Shown here: positions 8,976 to 17,917 of the stretch, piece by piece
Layout: each line of letters starts with the position of its first letter
How positions within the stretch are numbered: the stretch's first letter is position 1
NCBI RefSeq assembly: GCF_009696275.1
Contig: NZ_VUMI01000008.1
Coordinates: 84,667 to 148,666 of the forward strand
Direction of reading: 5' to 3'
Length of the DNA: 64,000 bases
Source of the DNA: Eisenbergiella porci
Lineage (GTDB): Bacteria; Bacillota; Clostridia; Lachnospirales; Lachnospiraceae
Notes under the pieces: generated by a model
Database searches by the model: none
Told to the model about the DNA's origin: nothing
What the model saw: only the letters and a program-made list of their open reading frames with translations
Translations under genes and position numbers: made by a program

Positions 8976-9031
8976 AAATACGTTCTCCTTATGGGAAGCA
9001 GGCTGCATTACCGGCGCTGCTCTTTTTTCAG

Positions 9032-9058
9032 AGAAAAGGGGCGCCTGTATGGCACCCC
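9032..9058 (-). terminator. Terminator after ackA
   Basis: On the minus strand GGGGTGCC pairs with GGCGCCCC across a 5-nt loop, followed by TTTTCTCT. It lies just after the ackA stop codon. Confidence 0.65.
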
Positions 9059-9081
9059 TCATTCTCATCAGATCATGATGC

Positions 9082-10278
9082 TCATTTTACGAGTCTGACT
9101 GTTTCACGGGCGATGGCCAGCTCTTCGTTGGTGGGAACCACCATGGTAACCACTGCGCCGCCTTCGTCGGAAAGGATGATTTCCTCGCCCCGTACTTTAT
9201 TTCTTTCCGGATCGATGTTGGTGCCGAGATAACCGATGTATTCTCCGATCATGGCACGAACCTCCGCATTGTTCTCACCTACACCGGCTGTAAATACGAT
9301 AACATCCACGCCGTTCATGGCCGCTGCATAGGCGCCGATATATTTGCCTACACGGTAGGCATAGGCCTCCAGCGCATGCTTTGCCTGCTCATTTCCCGAC
9401 TCAGAAGCCTGGACCAGGTCACGGAAGTCACTGGAATATCCGTCGGAAAGCCCAAGCACGCCCGATTTTTTATTGCATACATCGATCACCTGGGAGGCTG
9501 TCATACCTTCCTTTTCCGCCAGGAAGGAAATGATGGCGGGATCTAGGTCGCCGCTGCGGGTGCCCATAATCAGGCCCTCCAGCGGTGTCAGTCCCATGGA
9601 GGTATCCACGGATTCCCCGTATTTTACAGCGGATACGGATGCTCCGTTGCCTAAGTGGCAAACGATGATTTTCAGATCCTTTCTGTCTTTTCCCAGTATT
9701 TCGGCAGCTCTTTTTGATACAAAATCGTGGCTGGTCCCATGGAAGCCATAGCGTCTGATTTTATATTTCTTATAATAATCGTAGGGCAGGCCGTACAGGT
9801 ATGCTTTTTCCGGCATGGTCTGATGGAAGGCTGTGTCAAATACCGCGACCATCGGCACACCCGGCATAATTACCTGGCAGGATCTCACGCCGATAAGGTT
9901 GGCCGGGTTATGTAACGGCGCCAGATCATTGCAGTCCTCTATGGCCTTAATTACTTCATCATTGATGATCACGGAACCGGAGAAATTCTCTCCTCCATGC
10001 ACCATACGGTGCCCTACGGCATCTATTTCCGTCAGGGAACGGATGACTCCCACCTTCTCGTCCGTAAGCTTACTGATAACCAGCTTGACCGCCGCTGTAT
10101 GATCAGGCATTGCCGCCTCTTCCTTCACCTTTTCCCCGCCGGCCGGCTGATGGGCGATGTTGCTGCCATCTATGCCGATTCTCTCACATAACCCCTTCGC
10201 AAGCACCTCTTCCCTGTCGCTGTCAATCAGCTGATATTTCAGGGAAGAACTGCCGCAGTTAATAACCAAAACCTTCAT
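9082..10278 (-). CDS. ackA: Acetate kinase
   Basis: 398 residues, the family's normal length. It makes ATP from acetyl phosphate and ADP, producing acetate at the end of fermentation, in the cytoplasm. ASKHA-fold motifs are complete: VLVINCGSSSLKYQL, the substrate-site VFDTAFHQTMP, RRYGFHGTSHDFV with the catalytic His/Arg pair, HLGNGASV, GTRSGDLDP and FTAGVGENNAEVR. The start follows a GGAGGAAATT site. A phosphotransacetylase gene, often adjacent, is not in this window; the neighbours are the T-box-controlled proS and a terminator. Confidence 0.97.
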   Translation of the reverse strand: MKVLVINCGSSSLKYQLIDSDREEVLAKGLCERIGIDGSNIAHQPAGGEKVKEEAAMPDHTAAVKLVISKLTDEKVGVIRSLTEIDAVGHRMVHGGENFSGSVIINDEVIKAIEDCNDLAPLHNPANLIGVRSCQVIMPGVPMVAVFDTAFHQTMPEKAYLYGLPYDYYKKYKIRRYGFHGTSHDFVSKRAAEILGKDRKDLKIIVCHLGNGASVSAVKYGESVDTSMGLTPLEGLIMGTRSGDLDPAIISFLAEKEGMTASQVIDVCNKKSGVLGLSDGYSSDFRDLVQASESGNEQAKHALEAYAYRVGKYIGAYAAAMNGVDVIVFTAGVGENNAEVRAMIGEYIGYLGTNIDPERNKVRGEEIILSDEGGAVVTMVVPTNEELAIARETVRLVK

Positions 10279-10317
10279 CTTCCAATTTCCTCCTACAGAT
10301 TATTTCCGCGGACAACG

Positions 10318-10427
10318 AGTCAAACGGATGCACTCGCAGAGAACCGAAGGTTCTCTTGTCCATTTGGCGACTTGACTTCCGCCGGCCCTTGGGCCTGCCT
10401 TTGGCTCGATCCTATGAGAATATTCTA
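10318..10427 (-). promoter_or_regulatory. ackA upstream region with nested inverted repeats and a possible promoter
   Basis: The gap between proS and ackA (10279-10615) holds no gene. An extended -10 (TGATAGAAT, -10 at 10422-10427 on the minus strand) lies upstream of a leader with AGAGAACC/GGTTCTCT (10338-10356), an outer AGTCAA/TTGACT pair (about 10318-10377) and a GGCCC/GGGCC hairpin. The hairpins would be in the ackA 5' leader. Their function is unknown. A weak GCAGCC/GGCTGC hairpin at 10578-10592 may end proS transcription. Confidence 0.45.
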
Positions 10428-10615
10428 TCATACTTTTTTCTGGATGGGAATTATTTCAAACTTATCCCATTACATTATACTTCGTTGCTTCACCAAAGTA
10501 AACAGCGGCAAATTTCAGACTGAAAAAGCCGAAGGATGGAATTACCTTTTTCCTTCCTCCAGCTTTTATCATATAATGCAGCCTATGGCTGCCTTTATTT
10601 ATTCAAATTCGGAAA

Positions 10616-12046
10616 TCAATATGCTCTTCCCCAGTAAACCATCCTTTTGGCCGGTTTTCCGCAGCAGACACATGTATGGGAAATCTGCTCCTGTTCAAAG
10701 GGCATACAGCGGCTGGTTGCTGCGAATTTTTCCTTAATGGTATCCTCGCAGGCCTGGTCGCCGCACCACATGGCCTTTACGAAGCCGGGCTTGCTGTTCA
10801 GTATTTCCTCCAGCTCCTCCATATTCCGCGCCGTATAGGTATGGGAATCCCTGTGGGCGCGGGCGCGTTCCAGCATATCCTTCTGAATCTGCTCCAGAAG
10901 CTCTCCTGCCTTTACTTCCAGCTCATCCAGGGCAACCTCAATCTTTTCCCTGGTATCCCTGCGGCAGATGACGCACTTTCCTGCTTCAATATCCTTGGGG
11001 CCGATTTCCACACGGATCGGGATGCCACGCATTTCCTGCTCGGAGAACTTCCATCCGGGGCTCTTATCGGAATCATCCACCTTTACGCGGAAGTTGCCCA
11101 GTCTGTCCCTGAGCTGGTAAGCAGTATCCAGAACGCCTTCCTTCTTCTGCTGGATAGGGATGATCATGATCTGGGTGGGCGCTACTTTGGGCGGCAGTAC
11201 CAGTCCGGAATTGTCACCGTGTACCATGATGATCGCGCCAATCAGGCGAGTGGTCATTCCCCAGGAGGTCTGGTAAACGTATTTCAATGTATTGTCTCTG
11301 TCCGTAAACTGGATGCCGAATGCTTTCGCAAAGCCGTCTCCGAAATTATGGCTTGTCCCTGACTGCAAAGCTTTTCCGTCATGCATCAGCGCTTCGATAG
11401 TGTAGGTGGATTCTGCACCTGCGAATTTTTCCTTATCCGTCTTACGTCCTTTAATTACGGGCATGGCCAGAACCTGCTCGCAGAAGTCCGCATAAATGTT
11501 CAGCATCTGAATCGTGCGCTCCTCCGCTTCCTCCATAGTGGCATGGGCGGTATGTCCCTCCTGCCAGAGGAATTCGCGGGAACGCAGGAACGGCCTGGTT
11601 TCCTTCTCCCAGCGGACAACGGAGCACCACTGGTTATATACCTTCGGGAGATCTCTATAGGAATGAATGTCATTTTTATAAAAATCACAGAAAAGGGTTT
11701 CTGAGGTGGGACGCACGCACAGGCGCTCCTGCAGCGGCTGAAGCCCTCCGTGGGTTACCCATGCCACCTCGGGCGCAAAGCCCTCCACATGATCCTTTTC
11801 CTTCTGCAGCAGGCTTTCCGGTATGAACATGGGAAGATATACGTTCTCCACGCCGGTTGCCTTAAATCTCTCATCCAGCTGCTTCTGGATCAGCTCCCAG
11901 ATAGCGTAGCCTGCCGGTTTGATAACCATGCAGCCCTTTACGCTGGTATAGTCGATCAGCTCCGCTTTCTTTACTACGTCGGTGTACCATTGGGCAAAAT
12001 CTTCATCCATGGAAGTTATTGCTTCCACCAGTTTCTTGTCAGCCAT
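10616..12046 (-). CDS. proS: Proline--tRNA ligase (archaeal/eukaryotic-type)
   Basis: 476 residues, the short ProRS class without the large editing insertion of the E. coli type. Class II motifs are visible: motif 1 around [18 protein letters not shown], the proline/ATP-site [14 protein letters not shown], motif 2 [25 protein letters not shown], motif 3 [16 protein letters not shown], then the anticodon-binding domain and the C-terminal zinc-type extension ([29 protein letters not shown]). It charges tRNA-Pro in the cytoplasm. The start follows AAGGAGAAGAAGAA. Expression is controlled by the T-box leader directly upstream. Confidence 0.96.
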   Translation of the reverse strand: MADKKLVEAITSMDEDFAQWYTDVVKKAELIDYTSVKGCMVIKPAGYAIWELIQKQLDERFKATGVENVYLPMFIPESLLQKEKDHVEGFAPEVAWVTHGGLQPLQERLCVRPTSETLFCDFYKNDIHSYRDLPKVYNQWCSVVRWEKETRPFLRSREFLWQEGHTAHATMEEAEERTIQMLNIYADFCEQVLAMPVIKGRKTDKEKFAGAESTYTIEALMHDGKALQSGTSHNFGDGFAKAFGIQFTDRDNTLKYVYQTSWGMTTRLIGAIIMVHGDNSGLVLPPKVAPTQIMIIPIQQKKEGVLDTAYQLRDRLGNFRVKVDDSDKSPGWKFSEQEMRGIPIRVEIGPKDIEAGKCVICRRDTREKIEVALDELEVKAGELLEQIQKDMLERARAHRDSHTYTARNMEELEEILNSKPGFVKAMWCGDQACEDTIKEKFAATSRCMPFEQEQISHTCVCCGKPAKRMVYWGRAY

Positions 12047-12137
12047 TTCTTCTTCTCCTTTTCTTACAATTGCATTTGCTTTTACGGTTCAGTTCCTTCA
12101 CAGCATGCATTCCGGCGCCTGTCCGGATTCTGCCGTC

Positions 12138-12465
12138 AAAAAAACCGCCGTTTTCCATCCCCGCCCAGATTCCCAAAACCTGGACAAAGGGACCGGAAAA
12201 CCGGCGGTACCACCCTGTTTAATACGCCTTCGCGTATTCTCTCAACTGCTCCGTTAACGCCGGATTTACGTTATGCTTGGGGAAAGCATATGCCCAAAAT
12301 GTAACTGTCCGTTTCCCACACACAGTCACTTAAAAACAACTCTTCACGGCATGTCTTTCTTTCGCATAAGGCTCCGAGGCCGGTTGGGCCGCCGCTTTAC
12401 AAAAACCTTCCACCTGTGGTTTTCTCTCTGCTGAAAAGCTTACAGCTTACTTTTCCTCTTCTTTG
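12138..12465 (-). promoter_or_regulatory. T-box riboswitch leader of proS
   Basis: The minus strand carries the T-box antiterminator GGGTGGTACCGCC (12203-12215), preceded by an AGAGGAAAAGTA stem I start, an AGAGAG motif, a GGTGGAA apical motif and CTCGGAGC. It is followed by a strong terminator: CCGCC-GTTTTCC pairs with GGAAAACGGCGG (12145-12156), then seven T (12138-12144). Uncharged tRNA-Pro would stabilise the antiterminator. Proline-type triplets (CCC, CCG) lie just before CTCGGAGC, but I could not assign the specifier with certainty. Confidence 0.92.
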
Positions 12466-12485
12466 CCAAATCTGTATACGTATTG

Positions 12486-12514
12486 ATATTAGGCGAAATG
12501 CTGGGTTTTGTCAA
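12486..12514 (-). promoter_or_regulatory. proS promoter
   Basis: On the minus strand TTGACA (12509-12514), a 17-bp spacer and TAATAT (12486-12491) precede the T-box leader. Confidence 0.85.
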
Positions 12515-12540
12515 GCATTTAGGGTATTTTCAATCTTGCA

Positions 12541-12823
12541 TTGTAACAGTTCAGGTTACTGTTCACTCAGTACTGTGCATTTACTGCACAGTACGTAAGA
12601 AAGTGATTCAAGAGTGTATAAATCCCATTGCCGTTGGCAATTTTTAATGGATTTATACAGTTACTGGTCACGGAGTGAACAGTAACAACAGTTCAGCCTT
12701 CGGCCGAACTGTTACTGCATCCGCCCATGATAAGTCGCCTTTGGCGAGGGGCGGATGCCTGCTGGCATTATGTTTTCTCACGGTTTGCGCAGTGAATGAG
12801 CAAACCTGCCTGAACTGTTACCT
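12541..12823. repeat. Composite nested inverted-repeat region beside the rpn gene
   Basis: The outer arms TGTAACAGTTCAGG (12542-12555) and CCTGAACTGTTAC (12809-12821) are inverted. Inside lie the 132-bp structured element 12555-12686, a palindrome AACAGTTC...GAACTGTT (12687-12713), a GCATCCGCC/GGCGGATGC hairpin with an inner GTCGCC/GGCGA stem (about 12718-12758) and GGTTTGC/GCAAACC (12782-12807). The region overlaps the last codons of the rpn gene. It contains no credible ORF. Confidence 0.85.
12555..12686. repeat. Structured dispersed element, copy A
   Basis: The terminal inverted repeats GTTACTGTTCAC (12555-12566) and GTGAACAGTAAC (12675-12686) are perfect. A 9-bp hairpin (12570-12578 with 12586-12594) has loop ATTTACT. 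The linker starts GTAAGAAAGTGATTCAAGAG (12595-12616 in full). A second hairpin pairs 12617-12628 with 12647-12657 and contains an inner ATTGCC/GGCAAT. Copy B at 36634-36764 has the same layout. The sense strand is unknown. Confidence 0.85.
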
Positions 12824-13695
12824 TGCATTTTCAATCCTTCCGTATGTTTTTCTACAAGCACTATGGCGTCACTTTCCGACAGCCCGAATCTGTTTACCAG
12901 CTTTTCAATAATCTGCTGTCTGCTTTTTCCTTCTTCCAGATTATCTGAGATAAAAATCTCTATCCCCTTATTCATCCCCTTCTGCAGCCCTTTTTCGAAC
13001 CCTTCTTTTTCGCCCTCCTGGCGCACATACTTCTCCCTCGCCTTCCGGTCCCGTACATCCTTCATATGCGCTTCATAATGGGCGCGCAGCCGCTTGCTCA
13101 GACTCATAACCTTCACCTCACGAATTGCTTCAAGAATCCCTGCATTTTCTGTCTTTATCATATCCAAATCCTCCTCGCTTTCCGCATTAAACAGACGAAT
13201 CCAGTCATTCATCCGATTCTGTCCCACCAGGTTCTTCCTTAATTCCAGCGTATGTATCTCCATCATATCGGAGTATGGGATCCCGTTTTTGTCCCTGAAA
13301 AGATATACGGTGTGGTATTCCGGGCCGTCACTCAGGTTGAAATCCAGGATACTGATGGCCACGCAGCGCCTGAGCCGGGAATAATCTTCCCCCTTATTCG
13401 CCTCCGCCGTAAAGATCTTTGCAAGATAAAACAGCTGCCGTTTGTCCCAGTCGGCGCTGGCCTTTACCTGGATTTCAATATTAATTTTGATATTATTGTT
13501 AAGCTCAATCAGCACATCCAGAATCCCCTGCTTCTGGCCGCGGTACCGCTTCCACAAAAACGTATTCAGCAGCCGGGAGGAGCGTATTTCCTCCACTGGT
13601 ATTTCCAGTATATCGCTTAAAAAATGGTTGCGCACTACCTCATTCCGGAAAAGCTCCTTTGCGCAATAATCGTATTTGGGTGATATTATTTTCAC
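12778..13695 (-). CDS. Rpn-family recombination-promoting nuclease (PD-(D/E)XK)
   Basis: 305 residues from the GTG at 13695, spaced behind AAGGAG; an upstream GTG lies too close to that site. The catalytic core reads GILDVLIELNN...INIEIQVKA, the D...ExQ form of the PD-(D/E)XK active site typical of Rpn/transposase-31-like proteins. The flanking YDYCAKELFRNEVVRNHFL and YHTVYLFRDK segments also fit. A basic coiled segment (KAREKYVRQEGEKEGFEKG) precedes the C-terminal region. Known relatives nick DNA and promote recombination; some act in phage defence. The last 15 or so codons lie inside the repeat region, so the C-terminus has probably been replaced. Confidence 0.9.
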   Translation of the reverse strand: MKIISPKYDYCAKELFRNEVVRNHFLSDILEIPVEEIRSSRLLNTFLWKRYRGQKQGILDVLIELNNNIKINIEIQVKASADWDKRQLFYLAKIFTAEANKGEDYSRLRRCVAISILDFNLSDGPEYHTVYLFRDKNGIPYSDMMEIHTLELRKNLVGQNRMNDWIRLFNAESEEDLDMIKTENAGILEAIREVKVMSLSKRLRAHYEAHMKDVRDRKAREKYVRQEGEKEGFEKGLQKGMNKGIEIFISDNLEEGKSRQQIIEKLVNRFGLSESDAIVLVEKHTEGLKMQGNSSGRFAHSLRKP

Positions 13696-13713
13696 TCTCT
13701 GCACTCCTTTCCA

Positions 13714-13778
13714 ATACGGAAAGGATGGAAAGAGTGATCTTCTGATATTATTATACGCATTCTTTCCGTATCTCTCAA
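13714..13778 (-). promoter_or_regulatory. rpn promoter bracketed by inverted repeats
   Basis: On the minus strand TTGAGA (13773-13778), a 17-bp spacer and TATAAT (13750-13755) form the promoter. Perfect 10-bp inverted repeats ATACGGAAAG (13714-13723) and CTTTCCGTAT (13762-13771) flank the -10 box, one arm inside the spacer. This arrangement suggests an operator rather than an RNA hairpin. The rest of the gap up to 13969 shows only a small GGGAAA/TTTCCC hairpin near 13849. Confidence 0.7.
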
Positions 13779-13969
13779 TCTTTTTTCAGCTGGTTAATGA
13801 AACTTTTGGCGAAATGCCGTTAAAAAATATGATATAAGAATAATTAGGGAAAGTGACTTTTCCCGATGAAGTTACTATAACAGAAATCCCCTTCCTATAC
13901 AAGCTGGTTGTTTAAGAAGTATTTTTTAAAACCGTCCAAAAAATGTTGTTAATAACTGTAACAGTCCGG

Positions 13970-14017
13970 AAAAAACAATCCGGCTATCTGAAATTCAAAT
14001 TTCAGGACAGCCGGATT
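13970..14017 (-). terminator. Terminator after the ABC exporter operon
   Basis: On the minus strand AATCCGGCT and AGCCGGATT pair with an inner CTGAAAT/ATTTCAG stem, followed by GTTTTTT. It lies just after the stop of the second ABC gene. Confidence 0.92.
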
Positions 14018-14037
14018 TCCGTTTTCCTCATTCTTAC

Positions 14038-15930
14038 TTATGAGACATATACCGGTTCCATTCCAAGCGTATCCTCTTCCTCCGTATGCTCTGCGTAGTA
14101 CTGCGCCTGTGCGTTCCACAAACGTGCATACAGACTGTCTTCCCCGGCCAGTAGCTCCTCATGTCCGCCCCTCTGGACCAATCGTCCTTCCTCAAAGACT
14201 GCAATATCATCGCAGAACCGGCAGGAGGAAAGGCGGTGGGAAATATAAACGGCGCTCTTGCCGCCCACCAGCTTTTCAAAACCCGAATAAATCTCATACT
14301 CTGCAATAGGATCAAGCGCAGCCGTCGGCTCATCCAGGATAATAAAGGGCGCATCCTTATATAAGGCCCTGGCCAGCGCAATCTTCTGCGCCTCCCCGCC
14401 TGATATCTCCACACCATCCTTATCAAAATCCCGGTATAAAGGCGTATCAAGCCCTCTGGCCATTTCCTTCAGCCTGTCCCCGAAGCCGATCTGCCCCAGG
14501 CTGGACGCCGCCCTTTCCCGGTCTATATCCACAGCCGCAGCCACATTCTGTCCCAGTGAAAAAGAAAACAGCCGGAAATCCTGGAATACCACGGAAAACA
14601 GTTCCAGATATTCCTCATAATTATATTTGCGGATATCGATTCCATTCAGAAGGATTTCTCCCTCCGTGGGATCATACAGACGGCAGAGAAGCTTGATAAA
14701 AGTGGTTTTGCCGCTGCCGTTTCTCCCGACTACGGCAAGATGCTCACCAATCCGCAGCTTCAGGGAAAGATGCCGCAGCGCCCAATCTGAGGAACCAGGA
14801 TACCTGAAGCTCACATCCCTGAATTCTATTTCAAATTCATTGTCATCCCTTTTTTCCACAGGAATGCTGCCCTGATATTTCACAGGCCTGGAATCAAGAA
14901 TCCCAAGATAATTTTCAATAAAAGGAGTCTCTCCCCGCAGTTCCGCCAGGCCGCCGGCCATCTCGGAAAAACCTCCGGTAAACTGTGTCACAGCCCCCAC
15001 ATACTGTACTATCATTCCGGCGCCGAAGGCGCCTGCAATGGCTCTCGCCCCTATGAAAAAATAAACACAGCCGCTCAGAAGCATGCCCAGGCCCGCCTTC
15101 ATCATTTCATAAAAACCGGTAAGAAGACCCTTTTTTCCCAGCCTGTCTATATCCAGGGACTTTTTCAATCCTTCCAGAAGAAGCTTTTCTTCCCCATAAA
15201 GACGAATCTCCTTCCCATATTTATATTGCGTACATTCTCCAGAATAGTAAGCAAAACTCCGGTTTCCCTCCATGAATTCCTTATAAAACTGCATCTCCCT
15301 TTCCGTCTGCCTGTGATTCAGGCACACAGTACATACCAACGCTCCAGCCAGAAGAAGCAGCATCAGCAGGGAAGCCAAACCAGAGGTAAAAAAAGAGGTC
15401 CCCCCACCATAATCCAGAAAAGCCGGTACAGCAAAAACAACCGAAGCCGCAATGGTGCAAATCCCTTTCACCATCCTCTGCACATTGTAGATTGTCCCCC
15501 AGCACAGGGCTCCATCCATCGTCCTTCTTTCCAGATAGTACCTTTTCTTATTCTGATATCCCGCATCTCCCAGGTTTTCAAAGTCGGTCTTCAGGAATGT
15601 ATCTCCCACACTACGCAGTTCCTTCCACATCACCTTACTCTGGGCGACGCTGTTTATTTTCCCGATTCCCTGTGAGAATAAAAAAATGGTCAGGTTGCAT
15701 ATAAGCGTAAGCAGTACATAGCTTCCCAGCCTCTGCGCATCCCTGCCTCCTATCAGCTCATTCAGGATTCTGGCACTGAAATACAGATTCACAAAAGGAC
15801 CGGCAACCTGCAGCATGGCCTGCGCTGTTACGCACCACCAAAGCTCAGGCGCAAAGCCGTGGTAAATTTTGATCAGGCGCAGCAGCAGATGCATCTGATA
15901 TTTGTAGCGTTCCCTTTTTTCCGTTTTCAT
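14038..15930 (-). CDS. ABC exporter half-transporter, permease-ATPase fusion (subunit 2)
   Basis: 630 residues: an N-terminal transmembrane domain of about six helices (residues about 20-330), then a nucleotide-binding domain. Walker A is VVGRNGSGKTT, signature ISGGEAQKIALARAL, Walker B FIILDEPTAALDP with the catalytic Glu present, and H-loop VYISHRLSS. Its ATG overlaps the TGA of the preceding ABC gene (ATGA), and a GGGAGG site lies in the end of that gene. The pair should form a heterodimeric exporter. Substrate unknown; export of a peptide or drug is typical for genes near GHKL/LytTR two-component systems. Confidence 0.93.
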   Translation of the reverse strand: MKTEKRERYKYQMHLLLRLIKIYHGFAPELWWCVTAQAMLQVAGPFVNLYFSARILNELIGGRDAQRLGSYVLLTLICNLTIFLFSQGIGKINSVAQSKVMWKELRSVGDTFLKTDFENLGDAGYQNKKRYYLERRTMDGALCWGTIYNVQRMVKGICTIAASVVFAVPAFLDYGGGTSFFTSGLASLLMLLLLAGALVCTVCLNHRQTEREMQFYKEFMEGNRSFAYYSGECTQYKYGKEIRLYGEEKLLLEGLKKSLDIDRLGKKGLLTGFYEMMKAGLGMLLSGCVYFFIGARAIAGAFGAGMIVQYVGAVTQFTGGFSEMAGGLAELRGETPFIENYLGILDSRPVKYQGSIPVEKRDDNEFEIEFRDVSFRYPGSSDWALRHLSLKLRIGEHLAVVGRNGSGKTTFIKLLCRLYDPTEGEILLNGIDIRKYNYEEYLELFSVVFQDFRLFSFSLGQNVAAAVDIDRERAASSLGQIGFGDRLKEMARGLDTPLYRDFDKDGVEISGGEAQKIALARALYKDAPFIILDEPTAALDPIAEYEIYSGFEKLVGGKSAVYISHRLSSCRFCDDIAVFEEGRLVQRGGHEELLAGEDSLYARLWNAQAQYYAEHTEEEDTLGMEPVYVS

Positions 15931-17759
15931 ACCACAGGCCTCCCTTCCGCTTTTTTCTTATAATAATGGCTCTGAACCTCATACATATGGGCATAAGCGC
16001 CTTTGGCCGCCATAAGCGCTTCGTGATTCCCCGTCTCCGTAACCCTTCCGTTCTCAAGAAACAAAATACGGTCGCAGAACCGGGTGCTGGAAAGCCTGTG
16101 GGAAATATAGAGTGAAGTCCTTCCTTCTGTCAGCTCCCCATAGCTTTGATAAAGTTCATTTTCAGCGATGGGATCCAGTGCGGCCGTAGGTTCATCCAGG
16201 ATAACAACAAACGCCTTTTTATACAGTGCCTTTGCCAGCAGAAGCTTCTGCCTTTCCCCGCCGGACAGCTCTACCCCATCCTCATTCAGCTCCCGGTTCA
16301 GCAGGGAATCCATTCCATAAGGCAGCTTTTGTACCCTGTCCCACAGGCCTGCCAGCTCCAGGCAGCTTTTAACCCGCTCCCTGTCCATATCCTCCATGGC
16401 GCCCGAAACATTCTGGGCTATGGTAAAGGGCATGAAATTTGCTTCCTGGAACACCACGGAAAAAAGCCGATAGTACTCATCCCTGCTCAGCTTCGACATA
16501 TCCTTACCATTAATCATAATTCTTCCTCCGGTAGGATGATACAGCCCGCACATAAGCTTGACACAGGTTGTTTTCCCTGCGCCGTTCAAACCCACCAGCG
16601 CCAGCTTTTCACCGGCCCTGATATGGAAATTCAGATCACGAAGCGTATCCGCCTCCGCGTCCGGATAACGGAAAAAAACATGCTCAAACGTAATATCCAC
16701 GGGCCTGTTTCCCTCCGTATCCAGGCATTCCTTCCCGTCATTGACAAATCCGTCCGGCATCTCCAGGAAATCCCGGAATTCACAGCACTGTACGCTGAAA
16801 CGGTTGATTTTTTCCACCTGTTTAGTGATATCGTTAAGCCACTGGGAAACTCCTGCCACCGCGCCGAAATACATGGTAAAATCCCCCGGGGTAATGCTGC
16901 CCTCCAGCACCATACGTATCAGCAGCAGATAGCATGCGCCGTCACGCAGAAGATTCAGAATCCCTTGCAGTACATCATCCGCGAACCACCACAGCTCATT
17001 TCTTGCACACAGCTTTATCATGGCCGGAAAATATATGGAAAACAGTCCGCCGAACCACCGGCTGATTTTATATATCCGCAGATCCTTCCCCGCGGCAAAG
17101 TCTGTGGGGGCAGCAAACAGATAATTCAGCTTCCGCTCCAGATCCGCCGATTCATCCCGGATTCCAAGCTCCAGCTTCTTAATAATCCGGCCCGCAATAT
17201 ATATGAGCGCGGACATAAGCACAAGCGCCGGAAGCACTGCAGGATGAATGGATGATACAATTCCCGCGTAGATAATCAGGCCCAGGGCATCTCCGCAGAT
17301 TCCCACAACACAGTCCACTACCGCTTCCCCGCCCGCCGAGCTCTGATATAGAAACTGCAGCGCCTTTTCCTTTTTCCTCTGACCGCCGCTGCTTTCAATA
17401 TTTGGAAAATCCGTGGTAAAAATCTTTTCCGCCCACAGATACATATAATTCATCCGGTTTTTCAGCCCGATGGCAAAAAGCTTTCCCTGTGCAATGTATT
17501 TGTCATACATGTGCAGGGCGCACAATAATGCTGTAAAAATCACAAGAGTTACCGCCAGCCTCCCATAGGCCGCCCCTTCCGTTACGCAGTTGATTACCTC
17601 TCTTGGAAGCAATATTCCCATCAGCGGAATCAGTACTACGCACGGTATTCTGGAAAATGCCTGTACCAGCCCCCTGCTGTCCCATCCCCACCATTTGGAA
17701 AGTGCATAGCGCAGGTTTTGCAGCGTAGTATACGTGAGCTTTTTCTTCTTCTCTTCCAT
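15927..17759 (-). CDS. ABC exporter half-transporter, permease-ATPase fusion (subunit 1)
   Basis: 610 residues with the same architecture as the downstream gene: about six membrane helices, then an ATPase domain with Walker A LVGLNGAGKTT, signature LSGGERQKLLLAKAL, Walker B VVILDEPTAALDP and H-loop LYISHRLSS. Both half-transporters keep the catalytic Glu, so neither site is obviously degenerate. The start follows AAAAGGAT. It is separated from the upstream kinase gene by a terminator, so it probably has its own promoter, possibly under control of that two-component system. Confidence 0.93.
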   Translation of the reverse strand: MEEKKKKLTYTTLQNLRYALSKWWGWDSRGLVQAFSRIPCVVLIPLMGILLPREVINCVTEGAAYGRLAVTLVIFTALLCALHMYDKYIAQGKLFAIGLKNRMNYMYLWAEKIFTTDFPNIESSGGQRKKEKALQFLYQSSAGGEAVVDCVVGICGDALGLIIYAGIVSSIHPAVLPALVLMSALIYIAGRIIKKLELGIRDESADLERKLNYLFAAPTDFAAGKDLRIYKISRWFGGLFSIYFPAMIKLCARNELWWFADDVLQGILNLLRDGACYLLLIRMVLEGSITPGDFTMYFGAVAGVSQWLNDITKQVEKINRFSVQCCEFRDFLEMPDGFVNDGKECLDTEGNRPVDITFEHVFFRYPDAEADTLRDLNFHIRAGEKLALVGLNGAGKTTCVKLMCGLYHPTGGRIMINGKDMSKLSRDEYYRLFSVVFQEANFMPFTIAQNVSGAMEDMDRERVKSCLELAGLWDRVQKLPYGMDSLLNRELNEDGVELSGGERQKLLLAKALYKKAFVVILDEPTAALDPIAENELYQSYGELTEGRTSLYISHRLSSTRFCDRILFLENGRVTETGNHEALMAAKGAYAHMYEVQSHYYKKKAEGRPVV

Positions 17760-17824
17760 ATCCTTTTCACCATCCTGTTTCCTTTTTATGTCTGGGATAA
17801 GAATAGCATTTTCTCCCGGTAGAA

Positions 17825-17862
17825 ATAAAAATCGTGCACAAGCGGTATTCCCTCATGCACGA
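17825..17862 (-). terminator. Terminator after the GHKL kinase gene
   Basis: On the minus strand TCGTGCA (17856-17862) pairs with TGCACGA (17832-17838), followed by TTTTTATTT. It separates the two-component genes from the ABC exporter operon. Confidence 0.85.
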
Positions 17863-17866
17863 ATGG

Positions 17867-17917
17867 TTTTTATAAACAGCCCCTAATTTTTATAAACAGC
17901 TCCTGGTTTTTACAGCG
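17867..17917. repeat. Short tandem duplication at the 3' end of the kinase gene
   Basis: The unit TTTTTATAAACAGC(T/C)CCT is present twice, with a third partial copy TTTTTACAGC that includes the kinase stop codon. It looks like a small tandem duplication of the gene end. Confidence 0.6.

Noticed and set aside
12541..12823. Insertion sequence with transposase
   Set aside because: There are inverted arms but no transposase ORF inside; the adjacent nuclease gene lies outside, apart from its last codons.
16146..17255. Plus-strand ORF of 369 codons opposite the ABC exporter gene
   Set aside because: Antisense shadow of a complete permease-ATPase gene; no motif of its own.
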